Assembly (NCBI RefSeq): GCF_020382885.2
Contig: NC_058501.1
Location: 3,844,001 to 3,908,000, forward strand
DNA from: Scatophagus argus
Lineage: Eukaryota; Chordata; Actinopteri; Scatophagidae
Direction of reading: 5' to 3'
Length of the DNA stretch: 64,000 bases
The notes under the pieces are model-generated. The model saw nothing but the letters and a program-made list of their open reading frames with translations. It had not been told where the DNA came from and did no database searches. A program made the position numbers and the translations under genes. Position 1 is the stretch's first letter; every line of letters begins with the position of its first letter. Positions 25,895-38,300 of the stretch are shown here, in pieces.

Positions 25895-26129
25895 CATTCA
25901 TTTCCTTGAGGCTTAACCACCACCTAACCATAATAAAAACATTATTTTCCTAATCCTAACCCATACCTTAACCTAACTCTAACCTCAGTCTAACCTTAAA
26001 GTAAATCTTCACCATAATATCTAATGATTTACGTTGTGGGGGACTTGCATTTTGTCCCTTTAAGAAAGGTAGGTCCTCACAATGTGACTGTGTAAACAGA
26101 TTCTTGTCTCCACAACTACTGGAATACAT

Positions 26130-26130
<1 letters not shown>
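25895..26130. repeat. Interspersed element with telomere-like CTAACC core
   Basis: Contains TTTCCTAATCCTAACCCATA and related degenerate (CCTAA)n blocks up to about 26000, flanked by CA-rich microsatellites on both sides. Similar CA-flanked, CCTAA-rich dispersed elements are common in fish. Confidence 0.4.

Positions 26131-26131
<1 letters not shown>

Positions 26132-26161
<30 letters not shown>
26132..26161. repeat. (CA)n microsatellite
   Basis: About 15 uninterrupted AC units. Confidence 0.85.
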
Positions 26162-26163
<2 letters not shown>

Positions 26164-28323
26164 TAGGCAATGTTCTTATTTTAGTACATCTGAAAACATT
26201 ATGTGAGTTTATGAGTGTAGTCATTAAACATTATGATGCATTACAATTTACTATGAATACCTCTGTAGTGCACTATAGATACATGACTGTATCTGAGATA
26301 TTTGTGGAGATATCACTTATTTCCCTAAATACTAAATGAACCATAACCTAAATATAAACTTCATTAAGCATAAATTGCATACAGTGTAAAATGTTTTATT
26401 AAACATATTCTCATCCTAACAAGCACCACAAACAGTAGTGCTGATGAAAAAGTTAAAAGTGACAAAATATCACACTATGTATTTTTGTATCTGTCTTTCA
26501 CTGTACTGTAAGTACGAACATACACACACACTCCAAACACGATGAAATGATTTCCTGAACTGTTTACACCACCAGTGGAGATAATTCCACTCTATCATTA
26601 TGTTGTCAATAAATCCCTGTGAGGTTGTAAACAACATGTGATAACACAAGCAGACATTTCACAGCTTTGTGTGTCAGGATTGTTGTTATTGGGGTTGTTA
26701 TTATGTTATTATTTTCCATGTTGTACTAAAAAACTGAGGAGTTGGTTGGACATTAAGCAAGAGCTCATGGATCGTGTGGCCTCTGAGCTGAGGAATACAC
26801 TGTTGTGCATTGTATCTTCAATAGCAAAACATTCTGAGCTTTATCAAAGCTGGGGTCAGGGCTCAGGGGATTGCTGGATACCTACACTGCCTCACATCTA
26901 ACTACCTCACTCCTTAAGACTAAATGTATTCAAACAAACCAAGCAAGAAACACTAGCCAATCAGAAGCTGAGGTAATCAGGTCTAAATTTTACTTTGCTC
27001 AGTACTTTGGTTTATCTGCTTATATTACTGTCAGCCTCAGTTGTTCTTTGTGTTGAGGGCACATTAGCACTTATTGGTATGATAACATGCTAAACAAAGG
27101 TGGTGACCACAATAAACATTGTAGTTGCTAACACTGACATTATTCAAGATTCTTCTTGTGATGCCTCTCAAATGTATGCGGCTCTTTGGTCTTATTTTGA
27201 CTGTGAACAGTGAACTTCAGAAGCAGCCCTTCTCTCTTCAGCTGAGTCAGAAAGCTCTGACAGAAATGAGGAGGCAAACAATGCACTGCTGCAAGATTTC
27301 TGTGACACAACTGCAATTATAGCTGATGGTGCAACAAAATCAGATTACTGCTTAACTTTTATGTCTCTTCTTCTGTACTGTATTTCTACAATTATAAATA
27401 GTCAAATGTCAAAGTCATTGTGTTAGGAGCTGACTAATTTTTCAAAGTTACAGAGTATTTTAAGAGTTTCTTTTACTAAAGTTAAAGCAGAACCTTTTAT
27501 AATTGTGAAAACATTGAGACCTCTTTGGGATTGAAAAGGAGAAGAGGCATCAGATGGCTGTGGATAAAAGCTTGGTATAATTATTATAATCATATTCAGT
27601 CTGTAGCCTTGCAAGAATTCAAGAATTCAAAGCCCAGATCACAGAGTGCTTTCTTCATTTAATTATGATTATGATGATCAGAAAATGTTTCAGTCAGAAC
27701 ACTCTCCAGTTACAAAGGTGGAACTAAGTATTTTCAAGTTGAAGGGGCAGAATATTCTCTCAGATGAGCTGTTGAGCCTTGTGCAGAAGGTCACACAACT
27801 CACCAAAGTGAAACACAGTTGTAATAAAATAATGAATTCCAAATGCACCATGACTAATGATTATTGAATTTATGCAACATATTTAACAGAAGCAGGAGGA
27901 GTACACATGTGGATTTTAATAGCTTGTCTTTCCACAGGTGACACATGAAGCAAACATTCTCACCAAGCTTTAAGGGAAAGCAGACACGATTGGATCAGCA
28001 CGATTCAAAACACCGACGACTGCACTGCAGCCCATGTAAGCCACTTTGGCAGCAACTGAGTGTCTGTGAGCCCTGGACCAACGTTCCAGTCTGACAAAAA
28101 TACTTGCAGAAAAAAATCAATTGCATGCTCTTTGTGTAAACAGTAGAGGAGAGGCAGATGCAGTCACGTGGCTATAGATCACGACTGAGTATTGCCAAAA
28201 CCACAATCCCACCCACCCCGGCTGAAAAAGTGACGCATGTGAAAAGGACATTTTGTGACGAGTGACAAACTGTCTGAAGAGAGCAGCCCGTTGCCAACAT
28301 TCCTGTATGTGTTTCCTTAAATT

Positions 28324-28392
28324 TGACCTTAGCTCAAGGGATTAGAGGAAGTAGTCATACTATCAGCTGAGAAGTCCACCACCTTAAGGTCA
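28324..28392. promoter_or_regulatory. Two candidate NR5A (SF-1) half-sites upstream of mc2r
   Basis: CTAAGGTCA (reverse strand, 28324-28332) and TTAAGGTCA (28384-28392) each differ slightly from the YCAAGGYCA consensus. MC2R is a known SF-1 target in mammals. Both lie about 250-320 bp before the start codon. Function is inferred. Confidence 0.3.
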
Positions 28393-28640
28393 GACTGAAC
28401 TTCTGGTCATTACATAATCTAGACTGTGCACAGAAGAAGAAGACTGAAACAAGACTGAATAATTGAAACTGAGGGAACCCTTGAAACAAATTCAAATTAG
28501 CTGCAGTTTAATATGATCCACTAAACACTAAAAACCTAAAAAAATCATGTGAACCTTTTGGTTCTCAGCACCTTGAGAATTTCACGCAAAGATTAATGTC
28601 AGTTTCCATGCCAATCAGTTTTTAATCTAGGTGGAATACC

Positions 28641-28999
28641 ATGGCTATGAATGCTAGCACAATGAACCAGTCAGACTGCCCGGAGGTGCAGGTACCTTTC
28701 CCTGTCTTCTTCACCATTGGTGTGGTGAGTCTGGCCGAGAATCTGCTCGTTGTGGTGGCTGTCATCTGGAACAGGAACCTCCACTCGCCCATGTACTGCT
28801 TCATCTGTAGCTTAGCAGCCTTCAACACCATCGCCAGCCTCGCCAAAACCTGGGAGAACCTGATGATTGTGTTTGCCGACGTTGGACACCTGGAGAAGAA
28901 AGGTCCCTCTGAGAAAAGACTGGACGATGTGATGGACTCCCTGCTGTGTATGTCATTTGTTGGCTCCATTTTCAGTTTCCTGGCTATTGCTGTGGACCG
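28641..28999 (+). CDS. mc2r: mc2r coding exon 1
   Basis: Codes residues 1-119 plus two bases of Arg120. The donor is CG|GTACGT, inside the DRY arginine codon (phase 2). Reading on past it meets a stop within eight bases, so the intron is needed. Confidence 0.93.
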
Positions 29000-31900
29000 G
29001 TACGTGTGAAGGGCTTGACTTGCAAACAAAAATGTTTTGTAATATATTTTTAACATGGCATGAATATAAAATGGGGTATATGTTTTCCACCTCAGCTTGC
29101 TAATCCACCAAAAGCTTATTTCAAAAGTATCATGATGCTGAAAGCTGGTTTGTTCTATTTCAAATCAAAGGCAAACCTGGCTTCAGTGACGATAAAGGAA
29201 ACCAGAGGCAGGGTGGGCATACTGTAGACTGTAACACAGAGATGAGTGATTTATTTTATCTGTTTACTGCTGCCCCTGCTGTTTTGAACTGTTTTTCTGT
29301 GGATTGTGGGGCCCAATTATCCTGTGCTTATATTTAAATTCAATGGCTCAGGGCTAAATAACTATGACTCTGGGGAGAATCCAGAAAAGTCTGAACTTCC
29401 TTCTCTGGGTTGCTAACTCAAAGATCCACAGCCTATTCAAGTCAGGCAGTGGTTTTGCTTTTTTTTTTTTTACATTACACTTTATATTACTGTCATGTTA
29501 CTGTTCAGCATGTGCTCCACACTGTACAGGTAGGTACTCATTTCAGATCTTATCGATATGGTGATTTAAAACATGCCTGTAATACATCACAGTAAAAATT
29601 CAGCTGTCTCACTTCGTGTGTAGTTAAATGCTTTTGGGTAAGTGTGACCTGAGACCTGATATTGGGCTGCCATATGTGATTGTGTTATATAAACCAGTTA
29701 TAAAGCTGTAAGATTTTCAGTGACTTTTCTTGCATTTCAAAGCTTTATACAAATACTCATGGATTGCTCATCTCAGTCAAATGTCAAGTTTTTTAAACAT
29801 TCATAATTTACCTAGTGGCTACAACTATATGATGTATTACAATGTAATTGTAGTTCATTTGACAATGTTATAATGTTTTCAAACATATTCCCAACATCAT
29901 TATTTCTGCCTTCAGAATTGCATAAAATGTTGGTTGACTTTAAGACTGCATTCACTGCTTTTTGGCAACTTCAGGGCAGCAGAACAAGCTGGAAACAAAG
30001 TTTTTACAGCATGTTTGCTGTGGTCACCTGACAAATGTATGCAAGTTAAATTTTTCACTCTCCTTTTAGCTCTGTTTTGGTATCCATCAGTTTCTAAAGC
30101 AAAAATCAGCCTCTTTAGTAGCTAATTGCTCTGCTTTTTAGTTGCAGACGTGGTCTGTAGTTAGGTACTGGACAGGTATACTTAATTGCCTACTGTCTAC
30201 TCCACTGCCTACCTGCATGACCAACTGACCGACGGTATTATATATTATATGCTTATATTATGGCTGATTGATTATACACTATGGTTAATATTTTATAATA
30301 ACAATGTATCAGTCAATATGATAATGTGACAGTGTGACAAGGCTCACTTAAAGTAAAGCTCCATAAAGTCCAGGAGAGATGCAGATTCAGGAGATAAACT
30401 GTGAAGTTCAGATCACTGCTTAGATGTCTGCCCTACAACTTTATTGTGTTAGTTAGTTTTCCACTGCAGCAGACAGCTCTAAAAAGTTACTGTACTCTGC
30501 CTGCTCAGCACCAAATGACAGACACAATTAGAGCCTAAGCATTGAGCAGTTTAAGAGACAGATATTTTTCTCAGGAGTTTGAAGAGACCAAAACAGAGCT
30601 AAAAGAAAGTGAATATTGGACGTATTCAGGTGAACAGAAACATGACTGTAGATGAATTAAATGTTGCTCTGTGTCTACTGGATGTTTAAATGAGTAACTC
30701 TTTGCAATAAAGCTCAATATGTCAACTCAAAAAGAGCTGATAATTCAAAGTTATGTTCCAAATTGTTTCCATTGCACTCAGGAGGCCAAAATATTTAAAG
30801 GTGGAAAGGTGCACAGCCAAAGTTTGGTTTAAAATGTTCAAAAGAACGAGCAAATAACACAATGTAAAGAAGCAACATTGCTAAAGAATCAAAGATGTGT
30901 AATGTGTTGTGGAGATACCTACTGAAGTTAGTTCTACCCAGTTAGTCCTGGCCCGTAAACCACACAAACTCACAAAATAAAAAGAAAGGAAATATTCTTT
31001 CACACATTTTCCTAAACAGAAAAAAACAGAAATGAACAACAATACACCCCCTGGAATCAAGTTTCTTCTTTACCACAAAGACAGGCTTGATTGCCTTATT
31101 AACTCTTTGTAAAACACACTTCATTTAAATCAGAGCTAAACAAAATAAAACTCACAGAAACAATCTTAATACGTCCTTCCACAACCACCTGTGCTTTGGT
31201 CAAAATAAATCAGTTCACCAAGTAAAATGTGAAAATGTTTTGGTTCCCCATGCCATTTCCGCTCTCGCTGCTGATGCCTGACCTTCTCTCATTTCTTTGC
31301 CACTTCACCTCTTTCCTGTCCCCATAGTCCTTGTCTTAGTCACTGTAAGTCACCAGCATATGCAGCTCATCAAACTGGTCTCAACCGGTCTTGGAGACTG
31401 CAGCAGCTACTCTGGCAGTATGCAGTGCTCTATATTTTGGAACTACCTTCAAATTCTGGCTATATTTTACCAGTTGCACCTTTAAGCATTCAAATGAAAC
31501 TCAAAAGACCAAAATGATTTGTTTTTACTTTCAGTTACATCACCATCTTCCATGCACTTCGATACCACAACATCATGACAATGCAGCGCACGGGGGCCAT
31601 CTTGGGTGTCATTTGGACAACATGTGGGGTGTCAGCTGTGCTCATGGTGAGGTTCTTCGAGTACAAGTTCATCATGATCAGCTTTGTTGTCTTCTTCATC
31701 GTCTCCTTGGCGATTATCTGCTTCCTCTATGTCTACATGTTCACGTTGGCGCGCATACATGCCAGGAAGATTGCTGCCCTGCCTAACAGTGGGAGGAGTC
31801 GACATCAGTGGTGGAGGGGCAACAGCATGAGAGGGGCGGTGACTCTCACCATCCTGTTTGGAGCATTCTTGGTGTGCTGGGGACCATTTTTCGTCCACCT

Positions 31901-32081
31901 AATTATCATCATGGTGTGTCCCATGAACCCATACTGTGAATGTTACCGATCACTGTTCCAGCTGCATGTGGTGCTCCTGATGAGCCACGCCCTCATTGAC
32001 CCGGCGATCTATGCCTTCCGCATCGCTGAGCTCAGACGCACATTTAGAAAGATGCTGTTTTGTTCAGCCTGGAGGCAGTAG
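28641..32081 (+). CDS. mc2r: Melanocortin 2 receptor (ACTH receptor), one intron
   Basis: Class A GPCR that binds ACTH and signals through Gs and cAMP; in vertebrates it needs the accessory protein MRAP to reach the surface of steroidogenic cells. Join 28641-28999 and 31535-32081 gives 301 residues. ATG at 28641 has a good context (accATGG) and sits 11 bp after a tctag acceptor, so an upstream non-coding exon is likely. Two N-glycosylation sequons (N4, N9), SDCPEVQVP before TM1 and the ending MLFCSAWRQ resemble MC2R. Seven hydrophobic segments lie at about 21-44, 51-76, 98-118, 140-158, 165-189, 221-246 and 258-281. The acidic ligand triad corresponds to E72, D95 and D99; DRY is at 119-121 and DPAIY at 275-279. 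Position 2.50 is Asn62 instead of Asp. Convergent with mc5r. Confidence 0.94.
31535..32081 (+). CDS. mc2r: mc2r coding exon 2
   Basis: Acceptor tactttcag followed by T TAC ATC ACC ATC completes Arg120 and reads [20 protein letters not shown] onward. TM4 to TM7 and a short C-terminal tail follow, with the stop TAG at 32079-32081. Confidence 0.94.
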
Positions 32082-34774
32082 TCATAGAGAAAATCCACTT
32101 ACACCTTTCATGTAAGCCTCTGTTTATTTGTGGACAGTGTGTGGTTCCTCTTTCAATACAGACAGCTTGACAATCATCAGGTTCCATATATTTACATATT
32201 AGAACCAACAATATTTAGTTCAAGGCATCAAACTGCATTTATTTTCCTTTTTCAACTAGCACATGTGTGACGTTTGATGTGTGCATTTGTATGCACCTGT
32301 TAAAAATCAAATGTTTCTGTGTATGTTTTATTTTCATTAGATAACTGCCATCTGTCCATCTTTTTACTGCCATGCTGGCTATCTAACCATCCATCCCTTG
32401 TCCATCATCCTTTTCTCTCAGGACTTGGATGCAATCTTATATCACCCCAAGGGTCAGTCTTCTCAAATCCTGTTTAAAAAATACCCATCTGCACCATATT
32501 TGCATGAGATTCATATTTTGCAGAACCTTTTTTAAATCAAAAGACATGTTATTATTTATTTACATGGGTCACAAAAGCACAGCATCACAGAGTACCACAG
32601 TGTACCGCAGTAAACAGTAATACAAGAACACCGTTTTACCTTTGCTTTTATTAAGACACAAAAATAAAAGAATTATTTTTATTCAACACGACCAACACGG
32701 ACATGAGTCATTTAAACTGAAGCTCACATCTATATTGTTTGCATGCTGTCACATTACCATTAACTAACATGAAAGATGTCTCCACAGCTGTTGATATTAT
32801 TTGCCTGTACATAAATGTAAGCCTGGACATGCACTTAGCATGTGGGCTTCCTCTCTGCCCAGTATCATATCTCATCCAGTGTTTTCGTAGGAACAAGAAA
32901 AGTACTTAACAATCAACAATAACAATGAATCACAGACATGTCATGTTGGAGGTAAATGTACCCTAAGCAAAATGGAAAAATCTTTTTTTTGTTTGTTTTT
33001 GTTTTTGTTACACTGAACAAACCAGCAGAAAACCATATGTCACTGGGTTTTAATAAAAGCAATTTTCCATTTGGGTGTATGATGTTCTGTACATTTGTGT
33101 GCGTATTCATATGCTCTTATGTGAGCTCATAATTGCAATTAATGAACATTAATGGAAGCTACAGCAAGGCGATTATAACACAGTACAGAAAATACATCAT
33201 TTTAATACTGTTTTCTGTTTGTTGTTGCTATGTTTGTTCCAGACACATCTTTTTTCACATCTTTCTATCCATATGCATAAAAATACCATGGACCAGTTTG
33301 AAGATACAAATAATACAAATGGTTTGCTCTGTTTTGCAGTTAATATTACTATCTAACACATGTATCTACCACAAAGAAATGATGCATGAGATTTCTTATG
33401 AAGAGCAGTTTCAGCAGATGATTGCAATTTGTGATGAAGTTCTGTCAAACTTATCAGTTGAGAGGTAGGCACCACTAACACACTCTTACAGAGAGCACTG
33501 TGAAGCTATTTGTACATTCATTTTCACATTTCAAGTATAGCCTTAGGGCATCTTTACATTGATGCAGATCATGGGGCAGGTAGGTGGTCAGACGAGATCA
33601 TCAGGGGGTACACTGACAGAATAGAGTAGCTATCATTAACAGGAAAATATAAGACAGAGGCAGGAAACACTCTGCATTCAAATCACTGCAGAAAAGACTC
33701 TGTCACTGAGTGCTGGCAGATTTGAGGAATCTGCTCCTGCAAACCATGTGTCTGGACCACAAATGTTCCAGACATGTTTTTACTTGCACATCTCACACCT
33801 CTCTCTCTTCTTCTGAATCTCTGCAGCAGTCTGCACCGGCTGTTTGCAGTGGAGGGGTGAGGCAGGGCATACAGCTGCAGCAGCAGAGTGGCTCTTAACA
33901 TATGATGTCATTTGAAAATTCAACAGCAGCCTAACTTTACCTACTCACAAATGACAACAATGTCATGTCTTCGAATTTTAAGCTTTCGTTGTGTCATTTA
34001 AACGCATCGATTGTACGGTAGTTAAAATACGGAAATGACTGCGGTTTTGTCTAGGTATAAGCAACAAACTATTTAGTTATGTTTAGAAAAGGATCACGTT
34101 ATGTGACATAAATTAAGTACATTGGGTAAGTAACATAAGTTAAACTAAGTAAGTTAGTTGGTTTTTAGTGTCACACAAACAGCAGTTTCCTGGGTGAGAG
34201 TTTGACCCAACCATCCACCCACAACCACCTCCCAATGAGGACTGTCTCACTCTCACCTGACTTTTTTTTTCTCTTTTTCTTTTCTCTTTTATAACATTGG
34301 CAAGTAAAACCACAAGCAAAAAGCATAAAATGCATTGTGACAATATGTAAAATTACGATATTGTTGTGTTAGTCATACGCCATTTGGTGATACAGGGCTT
34401 AACAAGGTAACACATTCTGCAGGTTATTAGCAGCATTAAAGTGGGACTAATGATGAGCTCACTAATTAAAAAAAACAGACTGATTAAAGAAATGTCAGCT
34501 TGAAAGGAAAGGAAGGCCACAAACAGTTTTCTGTGATGCACTTTCAAATGAATGATTTCAGATGGTCCTTGCTGTGTGTTTAAATATGTGCCTGATGAAT
34601 TAGCCACTTTGCTTACAAGGCAGATACATTAGGAGACAGTAGCTTAAGCTTCCTATATACAGTGAGTGTCGCATTTACAGTTCTCAAATAGTGTATTTTG
34701 ACAGAATTTTATGCTTATGCTCCAGTGTTAGATCCAGTTTGTTCATCCTAACCCACCAACCATTGGTTTGTCTC
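32082..34774. other. Convergent intergenic region and shared 3' UTR space
   Basis: No supported gene. AATAAA at 32663-32668 on the plus strand could end an mc2r 3' UTR of about 0.6 kb, with a second one near 33052. Where the mc5r transcript ends is unclear. Confidence 0.4.
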
Positions 34775-35345
34775 TCAATACTTACCTGTCAGAGCGCAGA
34801 TGTTGTTGCAAGCATTTCTCAGGCTGTAACAACAGATGATCTCCTTGAAAGTCTTCCTCATCTCTTGACTCCTGAAGGCATAGATCAGTGGGTCAATCAC
34901 AGAGTTGCACATGATGAGGATGAGGTACATGTTGAAGTGGGACATAAAGCACACGCAGTACAGGTTCCGCGGACAGGAGATCATCAGGATCAGGTGGAGG
35001 AAGAAGGGCGCCCAGCACACAATGAAGATCCCCAGCAGGATGGTCAGTGTGATGGCCCCCTTCATGCTGGCTCGCTGGTGGATGGAGTTGTAGCCTGGCA
35101 GGGCGGCAATACGCTTGACGTGGGAACGAGCGAGCATAAACATGTGGCTGTAGAGGGAGGCCATGATGAGCAGCATGGCGAAGAACATGGAGACCAGGCA
35201 GATGATGACAGGGGTGGTGTCTGAGTAGATGATGAAGACGATCCCACAGCCAGTGCAGAAGGTCCAGATTAAGCCAATGATGCAGCCAGCTCTCCTCACT
35301 GTCATGATGTTGTGATACCTCAGTGCATAGAAGATAGTGACATAC
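34775..35345 (-). CDS. mc5r: mc5r coding exon 4 (TM4-TM7, C-tail)
   Basis: 571 bp from ctacag|G TAT GTC ACT. Covers intracellular loop 2 to the stop TGA at 34777-34775. Tail ends [12 protein letters not shown] consensus splice donor (ACAG|GTAAGT) overlaps the last three codons (see findings). Confidence 0.94.
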
Positions 35346-38300
35346 CTGTAGATGATAACACCTGTTGAGTTCTGTAGCATCTTTCATTAGGCCATCATCA
35401 TTAGGCATGTTCAGCTGACATGTTGTGCACTCACTAAAACATGTTTCTTTGATAACAGAACATTGTGCCATAGTATTAATTCACTGTAACTTGACTCAAA
35501 CTGTAGCCTCTGACTTGAACATTGCCCCCCTGTTCCTGGTAATTAGAGCACAGTTCTTTTCAGCACTCTCTTTTAGAAAATACTATTATATTATGTTATA
35601 TTGAATTCTTATTCTTATGTTATATTGAATTGTTCTGTTGATAGAAACCTATGTAAGTTGTATATTGTTATCACGTAACATTTCCATTAGCTGAGCTAGT
35701 GGCCTCATGTCTTGTTTCAGAACAAATAGAAGTAATGTAATTATGTCTGCTAACTAATGAGAGAGTGCATTTAATTATTAAGTCAATTTCATTTAAAAGC
35801 TTTAAAAGAACTTGTCCTGGAGTAGGACAAGTAAGTACAAGTACGAGAGTGTGAATCTTAAATGGATGTTCTACATTTCAGGAAGATATAAAAGTGTTTG
35901 AATCCATTTACCTGTCCACAGCAATGGCCAACAGGCTACACATCGACGCAACCACAGAGATGCAGATCATGGAGTCAAACACATTGTCCATTTGCCGAAT
36001 GAAGTGGTCCTCCACCACCAGCTGTCTATTGTTGAGGAGGTAAATGATGATGGTCTCCCAGGCGTTGGACACACTCACCAGCATGTCTGCCACTGCTAGA
36101 CTGCAACAACCAATCAAGCCAGGTTAAGCTTTGATCAAAAACACAAGTGTTCACAAATCTTGACATGTTTCTGTTTGTGTGCATTCTCTCCATGAATATA
36201 CGATCCCACAGAGTAGCTGTCCTAGTCCCAACATACAATTCCTAAAGCACTCTTTATTAAATGTAAATATATTAAAATTTAGAAACACCAACAGGGAAAC
36301 AGTTAGTGCTTAAATGAATTCACATAAATTTGGAATGTGTTCTTTTCAATTTTTATTCAAACGATTAAGGGACGACGCACTGACAGTCTTACACGGACTG
36401 ACGACGCACTGACAGACATAAGCACTTAATGTCCATGTAACATGGTTTGGCTAAATTGGCTTCAGAACCTGACACTCTTCTAACTTGGTCTTTGTCTAAC
36501 ATACTGGACCTTTAAATATGCAACAAAAGGACGAACAATGCCAGGAATCCACAGCCATGCTAATCATTTTTTGCAGCTGTGATGCTTTCACTTTTGACAT
36601 TTTGCTGTGAATCAAAATGCCCAAAAGTCATTGGGACTCATCCTCCAGAAGCACTGAGTGCCTGTGCAAAAAATGTGTTCAAATTCATTAAATCCTTGTC
36701 AACATATTTACTCTGCAGCAGAGTAACTGGCTGAGTGATCAGTACCATTCCTATAGAAATTGTTGGTGTGGCTGAAAACAACAAAACAATCATCAGTCAT
36801 CTAGTTCACATTAACCTAAATGCATTTTCAAATAAAAGATAGCGATGCTTTAATCCCACAGTAACTCTGTCTCTCCACCTCTCTCTAAATAAAGATAAAC
36901 TTGAGACACCTCAAAGAAATCATTCAAAATCACATCAAAGCAGTGACCTGAATGTCAGCTGTCTCTGATGATGCTGGTGACATAAGCTGAGACTCTTATC
37001 ATTTGCTCTTTTGGGAGGGAATTCAATATTTCAAGTCATAAAGCTCAGATTGAAATAAAGACACAAGCAGTTGGTGTTAACTTTAAAATTGAGTTGCGGT
37101 GGCTTTTTTTTTTTTTTGATTCAGTCAAGTTCCATCAAATTCAAGACTTGACTCTGTGTGATACCAAATCCATTCCATGTCATGTGTCATGAGGCCACAT
37201 CTGCCAAGAGGAACTGCAATCACATGTACAGAAAACTGGTAAATCGCTGCATATGTGCAGTTATGAAATGTCATCATTCTGAGCGGGGTATAAGATTATG
37301 AGATGAAAAGAAAGTCAGATGCTCTTGTAAAACTCTAGATTCACTATGGCATTTTATCAAATCACTTTTATGCAAGTCTCATGAATTTATGAGTTTCCAC
37401 TGGAAAAGAATAAAGGCAGACAGATCTTTTAAGCTCAAATAATGCTAATTATCTTCACTTGTATAAATAGACCCACTTTTCCCTCTCAGGCTAGTACAAT
37501 AACTTCATTGCATAATGAAGGTTTTTATTTTAATATGTGATATTTTTGTTCAGTTCCTCTGTAGTTCAGAATGTGCATGGTGGCTGTAAAATTAAAAAGT
37601 TTCCACTTCCATATACACACATAGAAACAAATTCTTCCAGCTCTCACCACCCTTGATACACGTTGACGTAACCACCATCTGCTAAGCAGTTCCAGTGAAA
37701 CTTTACTGCTCTCTGTTAATGTAGTGGCTGCAGTCACCTCAACAATAGAATTAAATTAGATGAGACAAAGAATGAACATCCTTCATTCCTCATCCTCACA
37801 GCAGTATGGTGACAGTAACACACAAGCTGCAGGCAGCCTACACTGCCTCTCTGAACTTACTTTGTAGGCTTTTACTTGAGGAATTTTCTCATATCCTATT
37901 TACTGTTCAACTCTTCTACTTCAAGCTGTTTCTTCAGTCATTTGTTGGTGAAAATCTTGAGATTGATTGGGGGACAGTGACAAGGCTGGATAGCTAGATA
38001 GTCCTCATGTTAAACATACTGTCAAATCATATTTGCTGTTTTTGAACTACATGCAACATTATTGACGTTGAATCTAGCTAGCATAGCATTAGCTTTTTGG
38101 CTCACAGCTGAGCCAAAACTCAAATATCTCCCATTGCCAACTTATCTAAGGTTCATCCCATTTACTGGAACAGTGAGCAACATTTCCATTGCACAGGGAT
38201 CTAATGGGATGTTACCAGGGGAACTGTGCTTTAGCTTTTGAAAAAAAAGTTAAATGTTGATTGCAAAACATAAAAATACTTTTCTTTAGTAATAGTATGA

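Larger units (their letters stand above)
14451..28620. other. Intergenic block between zdhhc3 and mc2r, repeat-rich
   Basis: No supported coding exon on either strand. Identifiable content is SINE copies, L2 tails and fragments, Tc1-like relics, a telomere-like low-complexity element and microsatellites, listed separately. The stretches 19000-22400, 24000-24950 and 26200-28300 show nothing recognisable beyond AT-rich sequence. Confidence 0.6.

Noticed and set aside
28622..29056. 144-residue minus-strand ORF
   Set aside because: It is antisense to mc2r exon 1 and reflects the codon pattern of the real gene.
33133..33468. 111-residue plus-strand ORF ending before a GTAGGC donor-like site
   Set aside because: No good acceptor, no recognisable family, AT-rich; treated as chance.
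34691..35224. 177-residue plus-strand ORF rich in His/Asp/Glu
   Set aside because: Antisense shadow of mc5r exon 4.
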